DNA of 64,000 nt from Anadara kagoshimensis (GCA_021292105.1 CM037864.1:9719898-9783897); one strand, 5' to 3'. Positions 31,390-43,870 are shown, counted from the first letter of the stretch. Numbers and translations: made by a program. The notes: generated by a model not told the origin, from the letters alone.

Positions 31390-31479
31390 TAGCGAGTTGT
31401 TAATTTATTTCACTCCGATTTTAGAGATGTTTTTCACTCTAAAACTGATTACTTTTTTGGTTGATAAGTACTGATAACA

Positions 31480-31820
31480 GCGTTTACAGCGCTACCATTT
31501 GGGGTCGCATAATCTATATCTGTAAAAAAAAAAAAATAGGCCTACTGACTGCCCCAAGGATGCTACAACTAAAATATCAAATGTTTAGCTATTGTACAAT
31601 AGCAGAGTATGATTAAGTACCTCTAGTTTCCCTATTTGGGGCCACATTGTCTATGTCTGTGAAAAATAAACACTTGCCCCAAAAACTAAAATACTAGTAT
31701 CCAAAGTCTAGCTTTCAAACATGTCAATTATGATTTTTGTGCAATTTAAAGGGGTACCTCTACAGTTTCCCCATTTTGGGCCACACAGCTAAGATTTGTG
31801 CAAATTAAAATTTAGAAGTC
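31480..31820. repeat. Divergent tandem repeat, about 130-bp unit, 3 copies
   Basis: The motif 'cc.atttggggtc/cacat' followed by 'tct.t.tctgt.aaaaa' recurs near 31495, 31625 and 31765. Strongly diverged. Confidence 0.5.
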
Positions 31821-31865
31821 TTTAGGATTATCTAAGTTATAGCACTTACACTATTTCCTTCTTCA

Positions 31866-32074
31866 TGGATACCACTACTATAGCCCAGTTGGCAGAGTGT
31901 CTGCTCTGAATGTAGGAGATCTGGGTTCCAACCCCAAACAGTGGTCTGACCAGTACTTGAAAATGGGTAGGGTTGGTTTGGTTTTTTTTTTTTTTTTTTT
32001 TTTTTGGCCAAGCACTTGGCATTCTGATATGAAAGTCGCAGAGACCTTCAGAAGAGACCCTAAAAACTTATGTC
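31866..32074 (+). repeat. tRNA-derived SINE, 5' part
   Basis: The head has 'tagcccagttggcagagtg' and 'tgggttccaacccc'. The body has a long poly-T (31981-32004) and 'ggccaagcacttggcattc'. It is interrupted at 32074 by a MITE and resumes at 32450. Confidence 0.8.
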
Positions 32075-32449
32075 CAGGCTGACCAATTTCACAGATTTTT
32101 CCAGATTTGTATCATAAAAACTGATAAACTGATTGATAAAATGAAACAGGGCCCCACAAATTGCCGAAATCGGCTAAAAATCACCGAATTGGCAAATAAA
32201 ACGCCGAATTGAAAATTGGTCATTCTGTTTTTTTCCCAAACCTACTAAATTAATGAAAAGGTCAAATTAGACAGATTTTCCCATTTGGACTGGGTATTTT
32301 TCATTAAAAGTACTAAAAATTCAGACTTTTTGTATGGAAGTCGTACCAAAATCAAAGCTTAATGATGAAAAGTACCTAACTTGATGGGAACCTTGTCCAC
32401 TAAAAATGTACAGATCTGGACAAATAAATAAATTTGATTGGTCAGCCTG
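32075..32449. mobile_element. MITE inserted in a SINE, with target duplication
   Basis: The ends 'caggctgaccaat' and 'attggtcagcctg' are perfect inverted repeats. TATGTC flanks both sides (32069-32074 and 32450-32455). The SINE body reads through when the 375-bp insert and one TATGTC are ignored. It is non-coding. Confidence 0.8.
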
Positions 32450-32755
32450 TATGTCACAGTAGCCATACCATACAATCCCTGCATATTGTCCAGAGGGACT
32501 GAATTCGAAATTAACATGTTTAAGGCTGGGATAAAACTAAAAACAGCTTTGATTTGAAAACTAACTGTACATTGTAAATATTTATAGTTTATAACAACAG
32601 CTTTCGCATACTTGTGACATTTTATTATTCTAAGCATTCTACAGTCAAGCTCACAAAAATAAAATACTTCATATATAAATGCAGTCAAATTTCAATATCA
32701 TAATTAAAGCATGAGATGAGTAATACTGTTTCCAAAAACTGTGCTGCGCTTCTAA

Positions 32756-32758
<3 letters not shown>

Positions 32759-32808
<50 letters not shown>
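32759..32808. repeat. (CA)n microsatellite
   Basis: About 24 CA repeats. Confidence 0.98.
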
Positions 32809-32810
<2 letters not shown>

Positions 32811-32859
32811 TATATATGTCCAATTATGTGTGCAAAAAACGCAGTATCAGCATTTGTAA

Positions 32860-35600
32860 CCGCGACTATATAGTGGTTACATACAGTAACATGGTTACAA
32901 ATGTCTTCTTTTTTCAAAATTTGCCGGGTTACGGGGTTACAAAGGTAACTCTTTGGTTACATAGAGTTACACTCAGTTACAAATAATTTTTTCAAATTTT
33001 CCAAAATCTGCCAGGTTACACGGTTACAACGGTTACAAAGGTTACAATGATAATAAAGAAGGAAATCGGAACTTTTTCAAAACCGACTTCATTTTTTTGC
33101 CGGGTTACGGGGTTACAAAGGTAACTCTTTGGTTACATAGAGTTACACTCAGTTACAGATAATTTTTTCAAATTTTCCAAAATCTGCCAGGTTACACGGT
33201 TACAACGGTTACAAAGGTTACAATGATAATAAAGAAGGAAATCGGAACTTTTTCAAAACCGACTTCATTTTTTTGCCGGGTTACGGGGTTACAAAGGTAA
33301 CTCTTTGGTTACATAGAGTTACACTCAGTTACAAATAATTTTTTCAAATTTTCCAAAATCTGCCAGGTTACACGGTTACAACGGTTACAAAGGTTACAAT
33401 GATAATAAAGAAGGAAATCGGAACTTTTTCAAAACCGACTTCATTTTTTTGCCGGGTTACGGGGTTACAAAGGTAACTCTTTGGTTACATAGAGTTACAC
33501 TCAGTTACAGATAATTTTTTCAAATTTTCCAAAATCTGCCAGGTTACACGGTTACAACGGTTACAAAGGTTACAATGATAATAAAGAAGGAAATCGGAAC
33601 TTTTTCAAAACCGACTTCATTTTTTTGCCGGGTTACGGGGTTACAAAGGTAACTCTTTGGTTACATAGAGTTACACTCAGTTACAGATAATTTTTTCAAA
33701 TTTTCCAAAATCTGCCAGGTTACACGGTTACAACGGTTACAAAGGTTACAATGATAATAAAGAAGGAAATCGGAACTTTTTCAAAACCGACTTCATTTTT
33801 TTGCCGGTTACGGGGTTACAAAGGTAACTCTTTGGTTACATAGAGTTACACTCAGTTACAAATAATTTTTTCAAATTTTCCAAAATCTGCCAGGTTACAC
33901 GGTTACAACGGTTACAAAGGTTACAATGATAATAAAGAAGGAAATCGGAACTTTTTCAAAACCGACTTCATTTTTTTGCCGGGTTACGGGGTTACAAAGG
34001 TAACTCTTTGGTTACATAGAGTTACACTCAGTTACAAATAATTTTTTCAAATTTTCCAAAATCTGCCAGGTTACACGGTTACAACGGTTACAAAGGTTAC
34101 AATGATAATAAAGAAGGAAATCGGAACTTTTTCAAAACCGACTTCATTTTTTTGCCGGGTTACGGGGTTACAAAGGTAACTCTTTGGTTACATAGAGTTA
34201 CACTCAGTTACAAATAATTTTTTCAAATTTTCCAAAATCTGCCAGGTTACACGGTTACAACGGTTACAAAGGTTACAATGATAATAAAGAAGGAAATCGG
34301 AACTTTTTCAAAACCGACTTCATTTTTTTGCCGGGTTACGGGGTTACAAAGGTAACTCTTTGGTTACATAGAGTTACACTCAGTTACAAATAATTTTTTC
34401 AAATTTTCCAAAATCTGCCAGGTTACACGGTTACAACGGTTACAAAGGTTACAGTGATAATAAAGAAGGAAATCGGAACTTTTTCAAACCGACTTCATTT
34501 TTTTGCCGGGTTACGGGTTACAAAGGTAACTCTTTGGTTACATAGAGTTACACTCAGTTACAAATAATTTTTTCAAATTTTCCAAAATCTGCCAGGTTAC
34601 ACGGTTACAACGGTTACAAAGGTTACAATGATAATAAAGAAGGAAATCGGAACTTTTTCAAAACCGACTTCATTTTTTTGCCGGGTTACGGGGTTACAAA
34701 GGTAACTCTTTGGTTACATAGAGTTACACTCAGTTACAAATAATTTTTTCAAATTTTCCAAAATCTGCCAGGTTACACGGTTACAACGGTTACAAAGGTT
34801 ACAATGATAATAAAGAAGGAAATCGGAACTTTTTCAAAACCGACTTCATTTTTTTTGCCGGGTTACGGGGTTACAAAGGTAACTCTTTGGTTACATAGAG
34901 TTACACTCAGTTACAAATAATTTTTTCAAATTTTCCAAAATCTGCCAGGTTACACGGTTACAACGGTTACAAAGGTTACAATGATAATAAAGAAGGAAAT
35001 CGGAACTTTTTCAAAACCGACTTCATTTTTTTGCCGGGTTACGGGGTTACAAAGGTAACTCTTTGGTTACATAGAGTTACACTCAGTTACAAATAATTTT
35101 TTCAAATTTTCCAAAATCTGCCAGGTTACACGGTTACAACGGTTACAAAGGTTACAATGATAATAAAGAAGGAAATCGGAACTTTTTCAAAACCGACTTC
35201 ATTTTTTTGCCGGGTTACGGGGTTACAAAGGTAACTCTTTGGTTACATAGAGTTACACTCAGTTACAGATAATTTTTTCAAATTTTCCAAAATCTGCCAG
35301 GTTACACGGTTACAACGGTTACAAAGGTTACAATGATAATAAAGAAGGAAATCGGAACTTTTTCAAAACCGACTTCATTTTTTTGCCGGTTACGGGGTTA
35401 CAAAGGTAACTCTTTGGTTACATAGAGTTACACTCAGTTACAGATAATTTTTTCAAATTTTCCAAAATCTGCCAGGTTACATGGTTACAACGGTTACAAA
35501 GGTTACAATAATAATAATAAGAAGGAAATCGGAACTTTTTTAAAACTGACTTCATTTTTTTGCCGGGTTACGGGGTTACAAAAGTGATTCTGAGTCACAA
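32860..35600. repeat. 176-bp satellite, about 15 tandem copies, GTTAC-rich
   Basis: The unit begins 'gccgggttacggggttacaa' and contains GTTAC nine times plus one GTAAC, several spaced 8-10 bp. It ends 'aaaaccgacttcattttttt'. Copies are nearly identical. Variants are 'cagata' versus 'caaata', and a single G loss ('gccggttac') near 33803 and 35385. The last unit is degraded and flanked by (TTTA)n at 35636. Confidence 0.97.
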
Positions 35601-35922
35601 TGTTACTCATTTGGTATTTAGAGTTACACCAGAATTTATTTATTTGTTTATTTATTTATTTATTTTTTATTTTTAAAGAATATATCATCTTTTTTCAAAG
35701 TTTGAATTGTGAGAAATTTTCATAGTTTGTATTGGCTTAAAAAGATTCGAATGAAAAATAATAAAATCGTAGTAATGAAAATTCAATGTGAAATAGATGT
35801 AAATAAGTTATGTATAAATTGTTTGTAAACAAATTTTTTCTATATTGATGGTAAATGAATATTTAGTGCAATGTCAGAATCTATTATATCCTGGTAATAA
35901 AAATATAATAATACTTTTTCTA

Positions 35923-36207
35923 GATTCCGGCGCAGATGTAGAATATTTGTTGCCGCTTACAACAGATGAAGACAGTGCACACATAGTGATTTTCTAGAAT
36001 GAGATTAAAAAGGATAAAAATAGTTTAATCTTGTGTGACTGGGCCAAATATCGAGGGCCCGGGAATCGGTATTATCTAGATGCAGGTTGCTCTACCAATA
36101 ACCAGTTTCTGATTCGGTATGGTGTGATTTTGTGGATGACGGGACTTGTTTTGTTGGTCAGTTGTTTAATTCTGATGACTCGCAAATTGCTGATACACAC
36201 CATTTAA
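35923..36207 (+). pseudogene. Possible decayed exon with a C-terminal membrane segment
   Basis: A 94-codon frame broken by one TAG begins LDSGADVEYLLPL after an acceptor-like 'tttttctag'. It continues with CDWAKYRGPGNRYYLDAGC and ends with a predicted membrane helix (GVILWMTGLVLLVSCLIL) and a basic tail. It looks more protein-like than the AT-rich surroundings, but I do not recognise the family. It may be a lost gene's last exon. Confidence 0.28.
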
Positions 36208-36424
36208 AATAATCCTCGTCTGTTGTCGTAACTTCTTTAAACCCGAAATAATCAAAGTAATTAATAAGATTAACAATACGCATGTTTAGGATTATCCCAT
36301 CGACTACCGTATATTCGAGAATGGGTTAGCTAATGAGATAAATGCATATACCAGGTGATAACATGAATATACTTGATACTTGGGACAATTTTTATTATGA
36401 GAAAAGTTTGAATAAAACAATACT

Positions 36425-36535
36425 TTAAAATAAAATAAAATAAAATAAATAAAATAAAATAAAATAAAATAAATAAAATAAATAATAAAAATAAATAAAT
36501 AAATAAATGAGATAAATAAATAAATAAATAAATAG
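36425..36535. repeat. (AAATA)n / (AAAT)n microsatellite
   Basis: Mixed 'aaata' and 'aaat' units. The 87-codon Phe/Tyr/Ile frame opposite is an artefact. Confidence 0.9.
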
Positions 36536-36539
36536 ATGA

Positions 36540-37355
36540 GACTGGTAAAAGTGCATATAAAATTCAACAGTAATACCCCAAAATGTTAAAAGCAGTTTGG
36601 TAAAAATAGATTTTGAATTACAACTTCATTTAAAATGGGATACCTATAAATATCGCAGGCAATAAAAAAAACATTTATCTACATATATTACCAAAGTAAC
36701 AAGAGTGTTCAATGTAGCATTATACAGTCCAGTTTAGCTGAAGCATCATGGTCCAGGGTATTGGAGCATTAAGAATGCGTTGAATTAAAAAAAACATATT
36801 TATTCAATTTTACTGAATTAAAAGGAAACAAAGCATAGCATTTTCGAAGCAATGGTCTTTCAAATGATTAATTGATAAATGAAACCAGCTATTGATGTAA
36901 ACACAAAATACTAGTATCTCATTGGCTATGGAATTTATATAAAATTGTCATATGGCTTTTTTTTTTTTTTTTTTAAATATTTCATTCAGAAAATTCAAAA
37001 ATTCAATTGTTTTGCAAAATAGCTTTCATTTCAATTTGAACATTAACACCCAATACATCATTTTCATTTTAGGTCTCAGGTAAACTTTGGTGATTCAAAA
37101 ATGTATGCTAAGTTAGTCTATGATTTTTTTTTATTTTACTCTAAGCGAGATTTAACTCAATTTTTTGTCGCTTCGAATTATGTAATTTCGGAATATTTCA
37201 TTTTCAGAATAAAAAAGTTGCTTAGTAAGCATTACCAATTCCAAATGCCGCCTTGGAAATTTGTGTAAATGATGGAAATTTACATTATTGAATATTACCT
37301 TACCCTTATCTATAGTGCAGTTTAGATTGACCACGAGTTCATGAGCTATACAGTA
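36540..37355. other. AT-rich sequence, nothing recognised
   Basis: No coding or repeat signal beyond poly-T at 36957-36975. Confidence 0.4.
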
Positions 37356-37446
37356 CAGGCCTGTCAAAAGTTTAATACTAAGCTAACGAATCGATCAGCA
37401 GCTCATTTTGGTCCCTCATTTTAGCTATATGTCAGCAGTTTCTATG

Positions 37447-38639
37447 GTTCATTCCCACTTAGCCAACATTTTGAAATTTTGTACCTATAGGTGAGATTTT
37501 AAATGTTGGCTGAGTGGGAATTGATGTTCGTTATAGGATTAGCAAAGACAATAGGTATTAATTACAGGTGAGGGTAAAGTCTGTTTCAGAAAATCAATAA
37601 CAAAAGTATAAAATCTGAATAAAAATATTTCTTTAAATTAAATGTGGAATTTTTTACGGAATTACGAACTATATCGATAAAATTACTTGTTAGAAATTCA
37701 AACTTGATTTTGTGTACAAGGAGATGATATAAATTTACCATTTTTCCACCATAAAAACTAAAATTTCCTAAAATATGATGTGACAATAGGAAAACTTAAA
37801 TAAATTTTTATGTTGCATTGTATGATATTTCAAAAGCCCATTAGCAGATTAGAGGAATTGATCATCTCTAGATCTATGGAGTTTCATGTTTTTAAAAAAG
37901 GTCTTTAAAAAGTGGATCATCAAAATAATTCCTCTGCTGAAGAACCATATTAGACCTCTCTCTCTCTCTCTCTCTCTCTCGTTTGTTAAGAAGTCATGAA
38001 GCTTTAGGTACATGAATTCAAGTTTTTAGAGAAAAATATTCACAACAAAGCTATTATAATATTTAAGAAAGAATAATAATAAATTTTATAATATTAATCT
38101 TTTTTTGAGAAAAAAACCCAGTTGTATTACTTTTTAACTTTATATTGTTTAACTTATTGAAACAGGCAAACGTCCTTATTTCAATTAATGAAAAATGAAT
38201 TTAAAATGTTTAAAACTTGCAATATTTACACAGAAATGAATTAAAGGTTTAATACATACATGTATAATGTTTTTTGTTTATTGATATTTTTGTAAGATTA
38301 TTAATTGTGTATGATATTTTGTTCAGCGTTCAGTAAATAATAATAATAATACAATGTAATAATAGTAATAAATTGCTACAGCATTACAAAATGTATTAAA
38401 TTATGTTACAACATGACAAATAACAAATAAATAACAGAGAACAGTCAGGTGTTGAGAAGTTGAGACTCGAGTAGCCAGTAAAAAACGATTTTTAAATATT
38501 TTTCAAACATTACAAATCTTAAAGTATAATTGCCTTAATTGACCAAACCTCTACAGACACATATATTAAATTAAAATATTCAGCACCACAAAACATTTAT
38601 TTATTTATTTATTTCAATTATATTTTTTCAAATATATAT

Positions 38640-38715
<76 letters not shown>

Positions 38716-38735
38716 TTAATTAATTAATTAATTTT

Positions 38736-38769
<34 letters not shown>

Positions 38770-38949
38770 ATTTTTGTGACATTTATGATATTCTACTTAA
38801 AATATTCACTTTTTTATTTACTACAAAACAATTTTGCTGAAAAAGACTATAGCAAAATCTTTTCCAGGTGAAATCTGAAATGTTTATTTAACCATGTTGG
38901 CTAAGTGGGAATAGGAAATTTTAAAATGTTGGCTAAGTGGGAAGACACC
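37447..38949. mobile_element. hAT-like non-autonomous element with 8-9-bp target duplication
   Basis: The ends 'cattcccacttagccaaca' and 'tgttggctaagtgggaag' are inverted. GTTTCTATG flanks both sides (37438-37446 and 38950-38958). Near-terminal second copies of the motif lie at 37503 and 38893. The interior is AT-rich with a (TTTA)n tract and no transposase. An 8-bp duplication is the hAT hallmark, but the superfamily is inferred. Confidence 0.75.
38583..38768. repeat. (TTTA)n / (TTAA)n microsatellite
   Basis: Long ATTT tetranucleotide tract with an internal block of 'taat' units, inside the element at 37447-38949. Confidence 0.95.
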
Positions 38950-39063
38950 GTTTCTATGTATTGTCTGTAGCTTTTCTACCACTAGCTATCCATATCTCGG
39001 TCACTCAGCTGCTGAGCATACACTGTTTTTCATAAGAACAGTGTTAAACTTTCGACAGGTCTG

Positions 39064-40260
39064 TATTGTACATTACAACATGTAGACCTACATTTCAAAT
39101 TATGTTTGAAAACACAAATTTCTCTAAAAATCTTTGTTTTTATTTTTATGTTGCAATACAACTGTAAACGTTAGCACGCATTTTGCTATAAATAGTAGTG
39201 TGTAATATATAGTAACGTTTATATTGTACTTTATTTATACCGTGAAATACAAAATTTGCTGTTGCCCTCTTGCATATGACCCATAACCTATCATGTTAGC
39301 TATATGCTTTCCACCATGATAAAAAAAACGCAGCAAAATTTTGGTGATGTTTTCTTAATCTTTTCCCTTTTGTTTGCATTTTTGGTGGTCAATGTGTATA
39401 GTCTGGTGGTGCAGCCAATAAATTTGAAAAACACTGACATTTGATATAATATGTCTTCAGTAAAAATATATAACCAAAATACCTGTTTTCAACATGTTTT
39501 CTATAGTAATTAATTATTAATTAATTAATTTATTTATGTATTTATTTATTTAGCATCCATATATACCATGATACAGATTCCTTCACCTGTATTTTATCTG
39601 TGTTGTATCATGCCTGAGTGACCAGGTTAATTACCTAATTATGTAATCCTGATCTGATCACCACTATAGGTGTACTACTTGTTGCTGATCACGCCAATAT
39701 CAATCAATTAATAATTTAGTAGCCCTTAATTGATCAGAGTGCAACTCTGGGGTCCCTGAAGGGATATATGAATGGTGATACGTTTTGTGTTTTCAAAAAC
39801 TCAAATGGGTGCAATAGGCGGTTATATATTTTTTAAAAACTAGGCGCTTTTTGCATTACAAACTCACAGATTAAGAAGTATTGGAGTTTTAGAGAAAAAT
39901 GCAATGCCATGTAAACAGTTAAAGAGGGGTTTAAGTTTTTATTTCTATTTTTGTCATTATTTTTTCATTATTATGAAATTAAAACAAAATCACTATAATG
40001 AGAATAAAATACGAAAAATTACTAAAAAGTTGGATAACTTTATAAACAAGAAATTATTTTCTAGACTTTTCTTGACAATTCATTTAATTATTTAAGTAAT
40101 GATCTGATCATGAGTAGTAATTATCAATGGCTGGTCATCTGTTTGCATGCTCTGGAATGTTGTTTTTTGTGATGATGTACCCGATGTTGAGTTAACTGCT
40201 GAATAAGATTACACCAATTGATTATGTCTCGGAGTTAATGCACAGAAAGACGAACAATGG
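39064..40260. other. AT-rich intergenic sequence
   Basis: No gene. The 63-codon frame at 39904 is Lys/Ile/Phe-rich noise. Short (TTAA)n and (TTTA)n lie near 39510-39555. Confidence 0.4.
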
Positions 40261-40272
40261 TTCACGAATGTC

Positions 40273-40315
<43 letters not shown>
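40273..40315. repeat. (GA)n microsatellite
   Basis: About 21 GA units, just right of which a SINE begins. Confidence 0.97.
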
Positions 40316-40317
<2 letters not shown>

Positions 40318-40329
40318 CTAAAACCATGT

Positions 40330-40848
40330 CACTTATATCGGGGTGCCATCAGCTTATATGAAGTGCCGGAATGCGTCAGTATACCTTTACAATGCACTCA
40401 GGAAAATGTGCATGAATGGTTCCTTACCGGCGTGAAACGGGACATTCTTTCATTTAAATGTCGCATGCTTGGCGAAAGAACAGTAACTATTTTATCTAAC
40501 ATTAGACTAGTTTTTCTATCTGATTTGACGAAATACAATGTATCAGAATCTTGTATCACACTGTGGTGATACAACATTGGCGGTAAAGTTCACATGCATT
40601 TTTCATTGTGACGTCATTGGAGAATCTCCGATTTGTCAAATGGAAACAATGATGCCATTACTACAGAACATAGTTCAGTGGTTTTCTGTGGTAAAATGTA
40701 TTTTATTCACATAAAGTATTGTTTTTTATCATTTTAAATAACCTAATTGGAAATGTTAGATAAAAATATCATATACACAGTGTGTATTCAAGTCTCGGTC
40801 TGACCAGGCCAGGGCTACATTAACCTATTAACGGAGCAAGCACTTATG

Positions 40849-40852
<4 letters not shown>
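40330..40852 (-). repeat. tRNA-derived SINE split by a MITE
   Basis: 40330-40486 carries the 3' and middle parts (minus strand: 'ttctttcgccaagcatgcga', 'gctgatgg'). 40786-40852 continues with 'ggtctgaccgagacttgaa' and the worn tRNA head. Together they make one SINE interrupted at 40487-40785. A (GA)n tract (40853-40893) grows from its 5' edge. Confidence 0.7.
40487..40785 (-). mobile_element. MITE, family H, inserted in a SINE
   Basis: It is related to 24271-24585 in opposite orientation ('ttatctaacattagactag', 'gtatcacactgtggtgatac', 'ctaattggaaatgttagata'). It lacks the long palindrome of that copy and stops at 'acacagtgtgta'. Confidence 0.7.

Positions 40853-40893
<41 letters not shown>
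40853..40893. repeat. (GA)n microsatellite
   Basis: It begins directly at the SINE sequence 'gaactgag'. Confidence 0.97.
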
Positions 40894-40895
<2 letters not shown>

Positions 40896-41740
40896 ATTGT
40901 GTTAATGAATTTTACAATTATTATGATCAGAGACATATACTGTATTTCCAGTAATTCAGTGCACATGGAAAATGCAAGAATAAAGTCGTATTTTCCAACA
41001 AACTCACAAAAAAATTGTCAAAACTTAATACAAAATATACTGACCTGATAGGGAAAAATATTTTTCATTCATATAAAAGTGAACTTAATTCTGTACATAG
41101 CTCTTTTTTTTTTTTTTACTTTTTAACAAAACAACAAATTAAATATGACTATGTCAAAATTATCCCTTCTGTACCTTCTTACTTAGAACAACTATAAACG
41201 TTATGTCATGATTTGAATATTCATGATGATCACACCTGGGGAAAACCAAGTTTCAAATTTCTTTCAAGTTTCTTTATTTCTCATGCTGAATTTTATCAAT
41301 ACAGTTAACATATATAATAGATAAACATAAAACATATACAATATAGTGCACATGCAGGAAATTATTAATAATAACTAACTCACTAACCCGGAGGACTGAT
41401 CCTCTCATTAATAACCTTGATAAGTTTACACAAGTTATTTAACATAGACAATTTGTTAGAAGAAAAAAGATTATAAAACTTGAGAGTATTCGGTTTATTT
41501 CTAAAATGAAAAGAAATATAAGGATTTCGTTCTAAAGAGAAAGAATTGCAAAGAAGAGCAACAATGACATATCTGACCCTAAATGCCCTGATGTAACTTT
41601 GAATAAGGCCCAATTGGTGTATAAACTTGATCAAATTTCCTCAATTTTCACAAAATTTCTCTATGTACAGAAAAACTGAACAATAATGTTTTTAATTAAA
41701 AATATAATTTGGTTAGATCAGTGCATTTTATTGATAGTTT
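40894..41740. other. AT-rich sequence; minus-strand frame 41383-41634 unexplained
   Basis: The 83-codon minus-strand frame (AFRVRYVIVALLCNSFSLERN..., NTLKFYNLFSSNKLS) has slightly protein-like composition. It has no start context, partner exon or recognised family. The rest is AT-rich. Confidence 0.25.
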
Positions 41741-42779
41741 AACCCCTTAACCCCCGCTATTTTTTGTGGCTTTTTACAAAACCAGTACCTGGTTTTCAAA
41801 GCAATTTTTCGGGCATTTAGACTAAAAGTTGTAAATACCAACCCATATATATTTAGTATCCCTATATACCATACTTCACTTATAGGTGCATAAAATCTAA
41901 ATATCAGTTACCATGGCAACGTAACCATCGATTTTACCAAGAAAATGAGTAATATTTTGCACATTTTTGCATTTGTTTCAATAAATTGCTCATTTCATAT
42001 CTAAATAGTTTTGCAAGAACTGTTTAAAAGAAAAAAGAAAATATCCTAAAATGGGTCAGAATAGGAGTAAATGTATATGGTCCTAGCAAAAAAGTAGTAC
42101 ACTACCATATTATGATTAAGTTCTTCATAAATCATGGTTTCATAGTCATATACTTCTAAAAATTGAGTACAGAAAAAAGTTTAATGCAGGAAATTTTGAT
42201 CTCCTCCGCAGTATGAGTACCTGTAACCAGCGATATTTGATTCTGTATTAAATATCGCTGCTGTAACGATTTTAATTTTTACATACATGTATATTATTCT
42301 CCATACTTAAGCATGACTTAATGCGAAAATTAATAAAAAAACTTATGCTTAAATAAGGGAAATATCGACGAATTTCTTATATATCTCACATTAATCCAAA
42401 TAGAAAAGGCCGGTTTTGGATACCCATGTGCCATGAGGTCACAAAAGTAGCATAATTAACCCACATTACGAATATAATATACTGAACTAGCTGAAAATTC
42501 TTATAACATTTCACGATGAAGTGGAATTTACATCCGAATGACACCTACCAATAATTACGAGATTAGTATTTGTCCACCTTGATAAAAAGTTTGTTTATTA
42601 GACATTCCTTAGATTGGGACCCATACCGGATGTGTTCTTACAATTAACAAAATTGATTGACAGGTGTTCGTAGTGATTTCATGACACCTGGTAAAACACT
42701 ACCTCTAAAGTTTGATTAGAATTTTCAATAAGTAAAATGATTGTAAAAAGGTAATTATGTTAAAAAGATGGGGGTTAAA
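41741..42779. mobile_element. Possible element with short TTAACCCCC inverted ends
   Basis: 'ccccttaacccccgc' at the left and 'gatgggggttaaaag' at the right are roughly inverted. No coding sequence. The assignment is weak. Confidence 0.3.
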
Positions 42780-43088
42780 AGAAGTATGAAAACTGGTAAC
42801 TGATGACAAGCAAATAAATCAATATTGCTGACGGAATTATATAATTTTGAAAACTAAAAATCATGAAATTGCCAACATTTAAAAAAAAAACTATTCCCAT
42901 TTAGTCAACATGGTTAAATGTTTCAACATTGTTAAATAAACCCTGGAAAGATTTTGCTATAGTCCTTTCAGTAAAAGCAGGATAAAAGTAATTTATAAAA
43001 TGTAATTCTATTTATTCAAAATTTAATATTCTATATAATTTAATGTTAAAATTTTACATTTATTTATAGAAGTAAAAAGGCATTTGAA

Positions 43089-43229
43089 AATAAATAAATA
43101 AATAAATAAATCAATCAATCGATCCATCCATCCACCCACCCACCCACCCACCCATCCATCCATCCATCCATCCATCCATCCATTCATTCATTCATTCATT
43201 CCTTCATTCATTCATTCATTCATTCATCC

Positions 43230-43304
<75 letters not shown>

Positions 43305-43305
43305 T
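43089..43305. repeat. Compound tetranucleotide microsatellite
   Basis: Successive blocks (AAAT)n, (CAAT)n, (CCAT)n, (CCAC)n, (CCAT)n, (TCAT)n and (CAAT)n, each differing from the last by one base. Confidence 0.97.
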
Positions 43306-43870
43306 TTATTGAAATTAGATATGTGTGTTCCTTACTCCACACTGAACAAAATATCATGTACGATGAATAATGCAAGTTTTAGACCAACATCAAACAATTA
43401 AGAAATCGAATAAACTGAATGTTTTTCGCAAAAATATTTACACACATGTATATTTCTTGAGAATATTATTCTCTAACAACTATAATCAATGTACCTTATA
43501 ATGCCTCCAAACTTTTAAACATAGCTTTTTAACTAGATATAAAATATTGAAGAGAACAAATTCTATCTTATAATATATAATTATAAGGATCTAAAGGAAA
43601 TGTTTACAGTCATACAATCAAATCTTCTAATGGGATTTGAAAACATATTTTCTTACTGTGCTGTTTCCACATTTTTAAGAAATTTCAGTTTGTACGGTGG
43701 AAAATGGCTAATTTATGTCATCTTTAGGCGCACAAAACCAATTTAAAAATAAAAAACTTTATGTGAATTTGTAGCAAGTAATGTTATTCGTCTGTAAAAT
43801 AATTCAGTTAATAGATAAAATTAGGAATACCTATTGTCTTTGCTAATCCAACAACTAGGGGCGCAGGGGT

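Larger units (their letters stand above)
37356..39063. mobile_element. TA-flanked MITE split by a younger element
   Basis: The ends 'caggcctgtcaaaagtttaa' and 'ttaaactttcgacaggtctg' are inverted repeats flanked by TA. The intact relative at 47080-47282 is 203 bp long. The extra length is the insert at 37447-38949. Confidence 0.75.

Noticed and set aside
32860-35600. Telomeric or subtelomeric repeat
   Set aside because: The GTTAC-rich unit is 176 bp long and is not a (TTAGGG)n-type telomere repeat; unique DNA lies on both sides.
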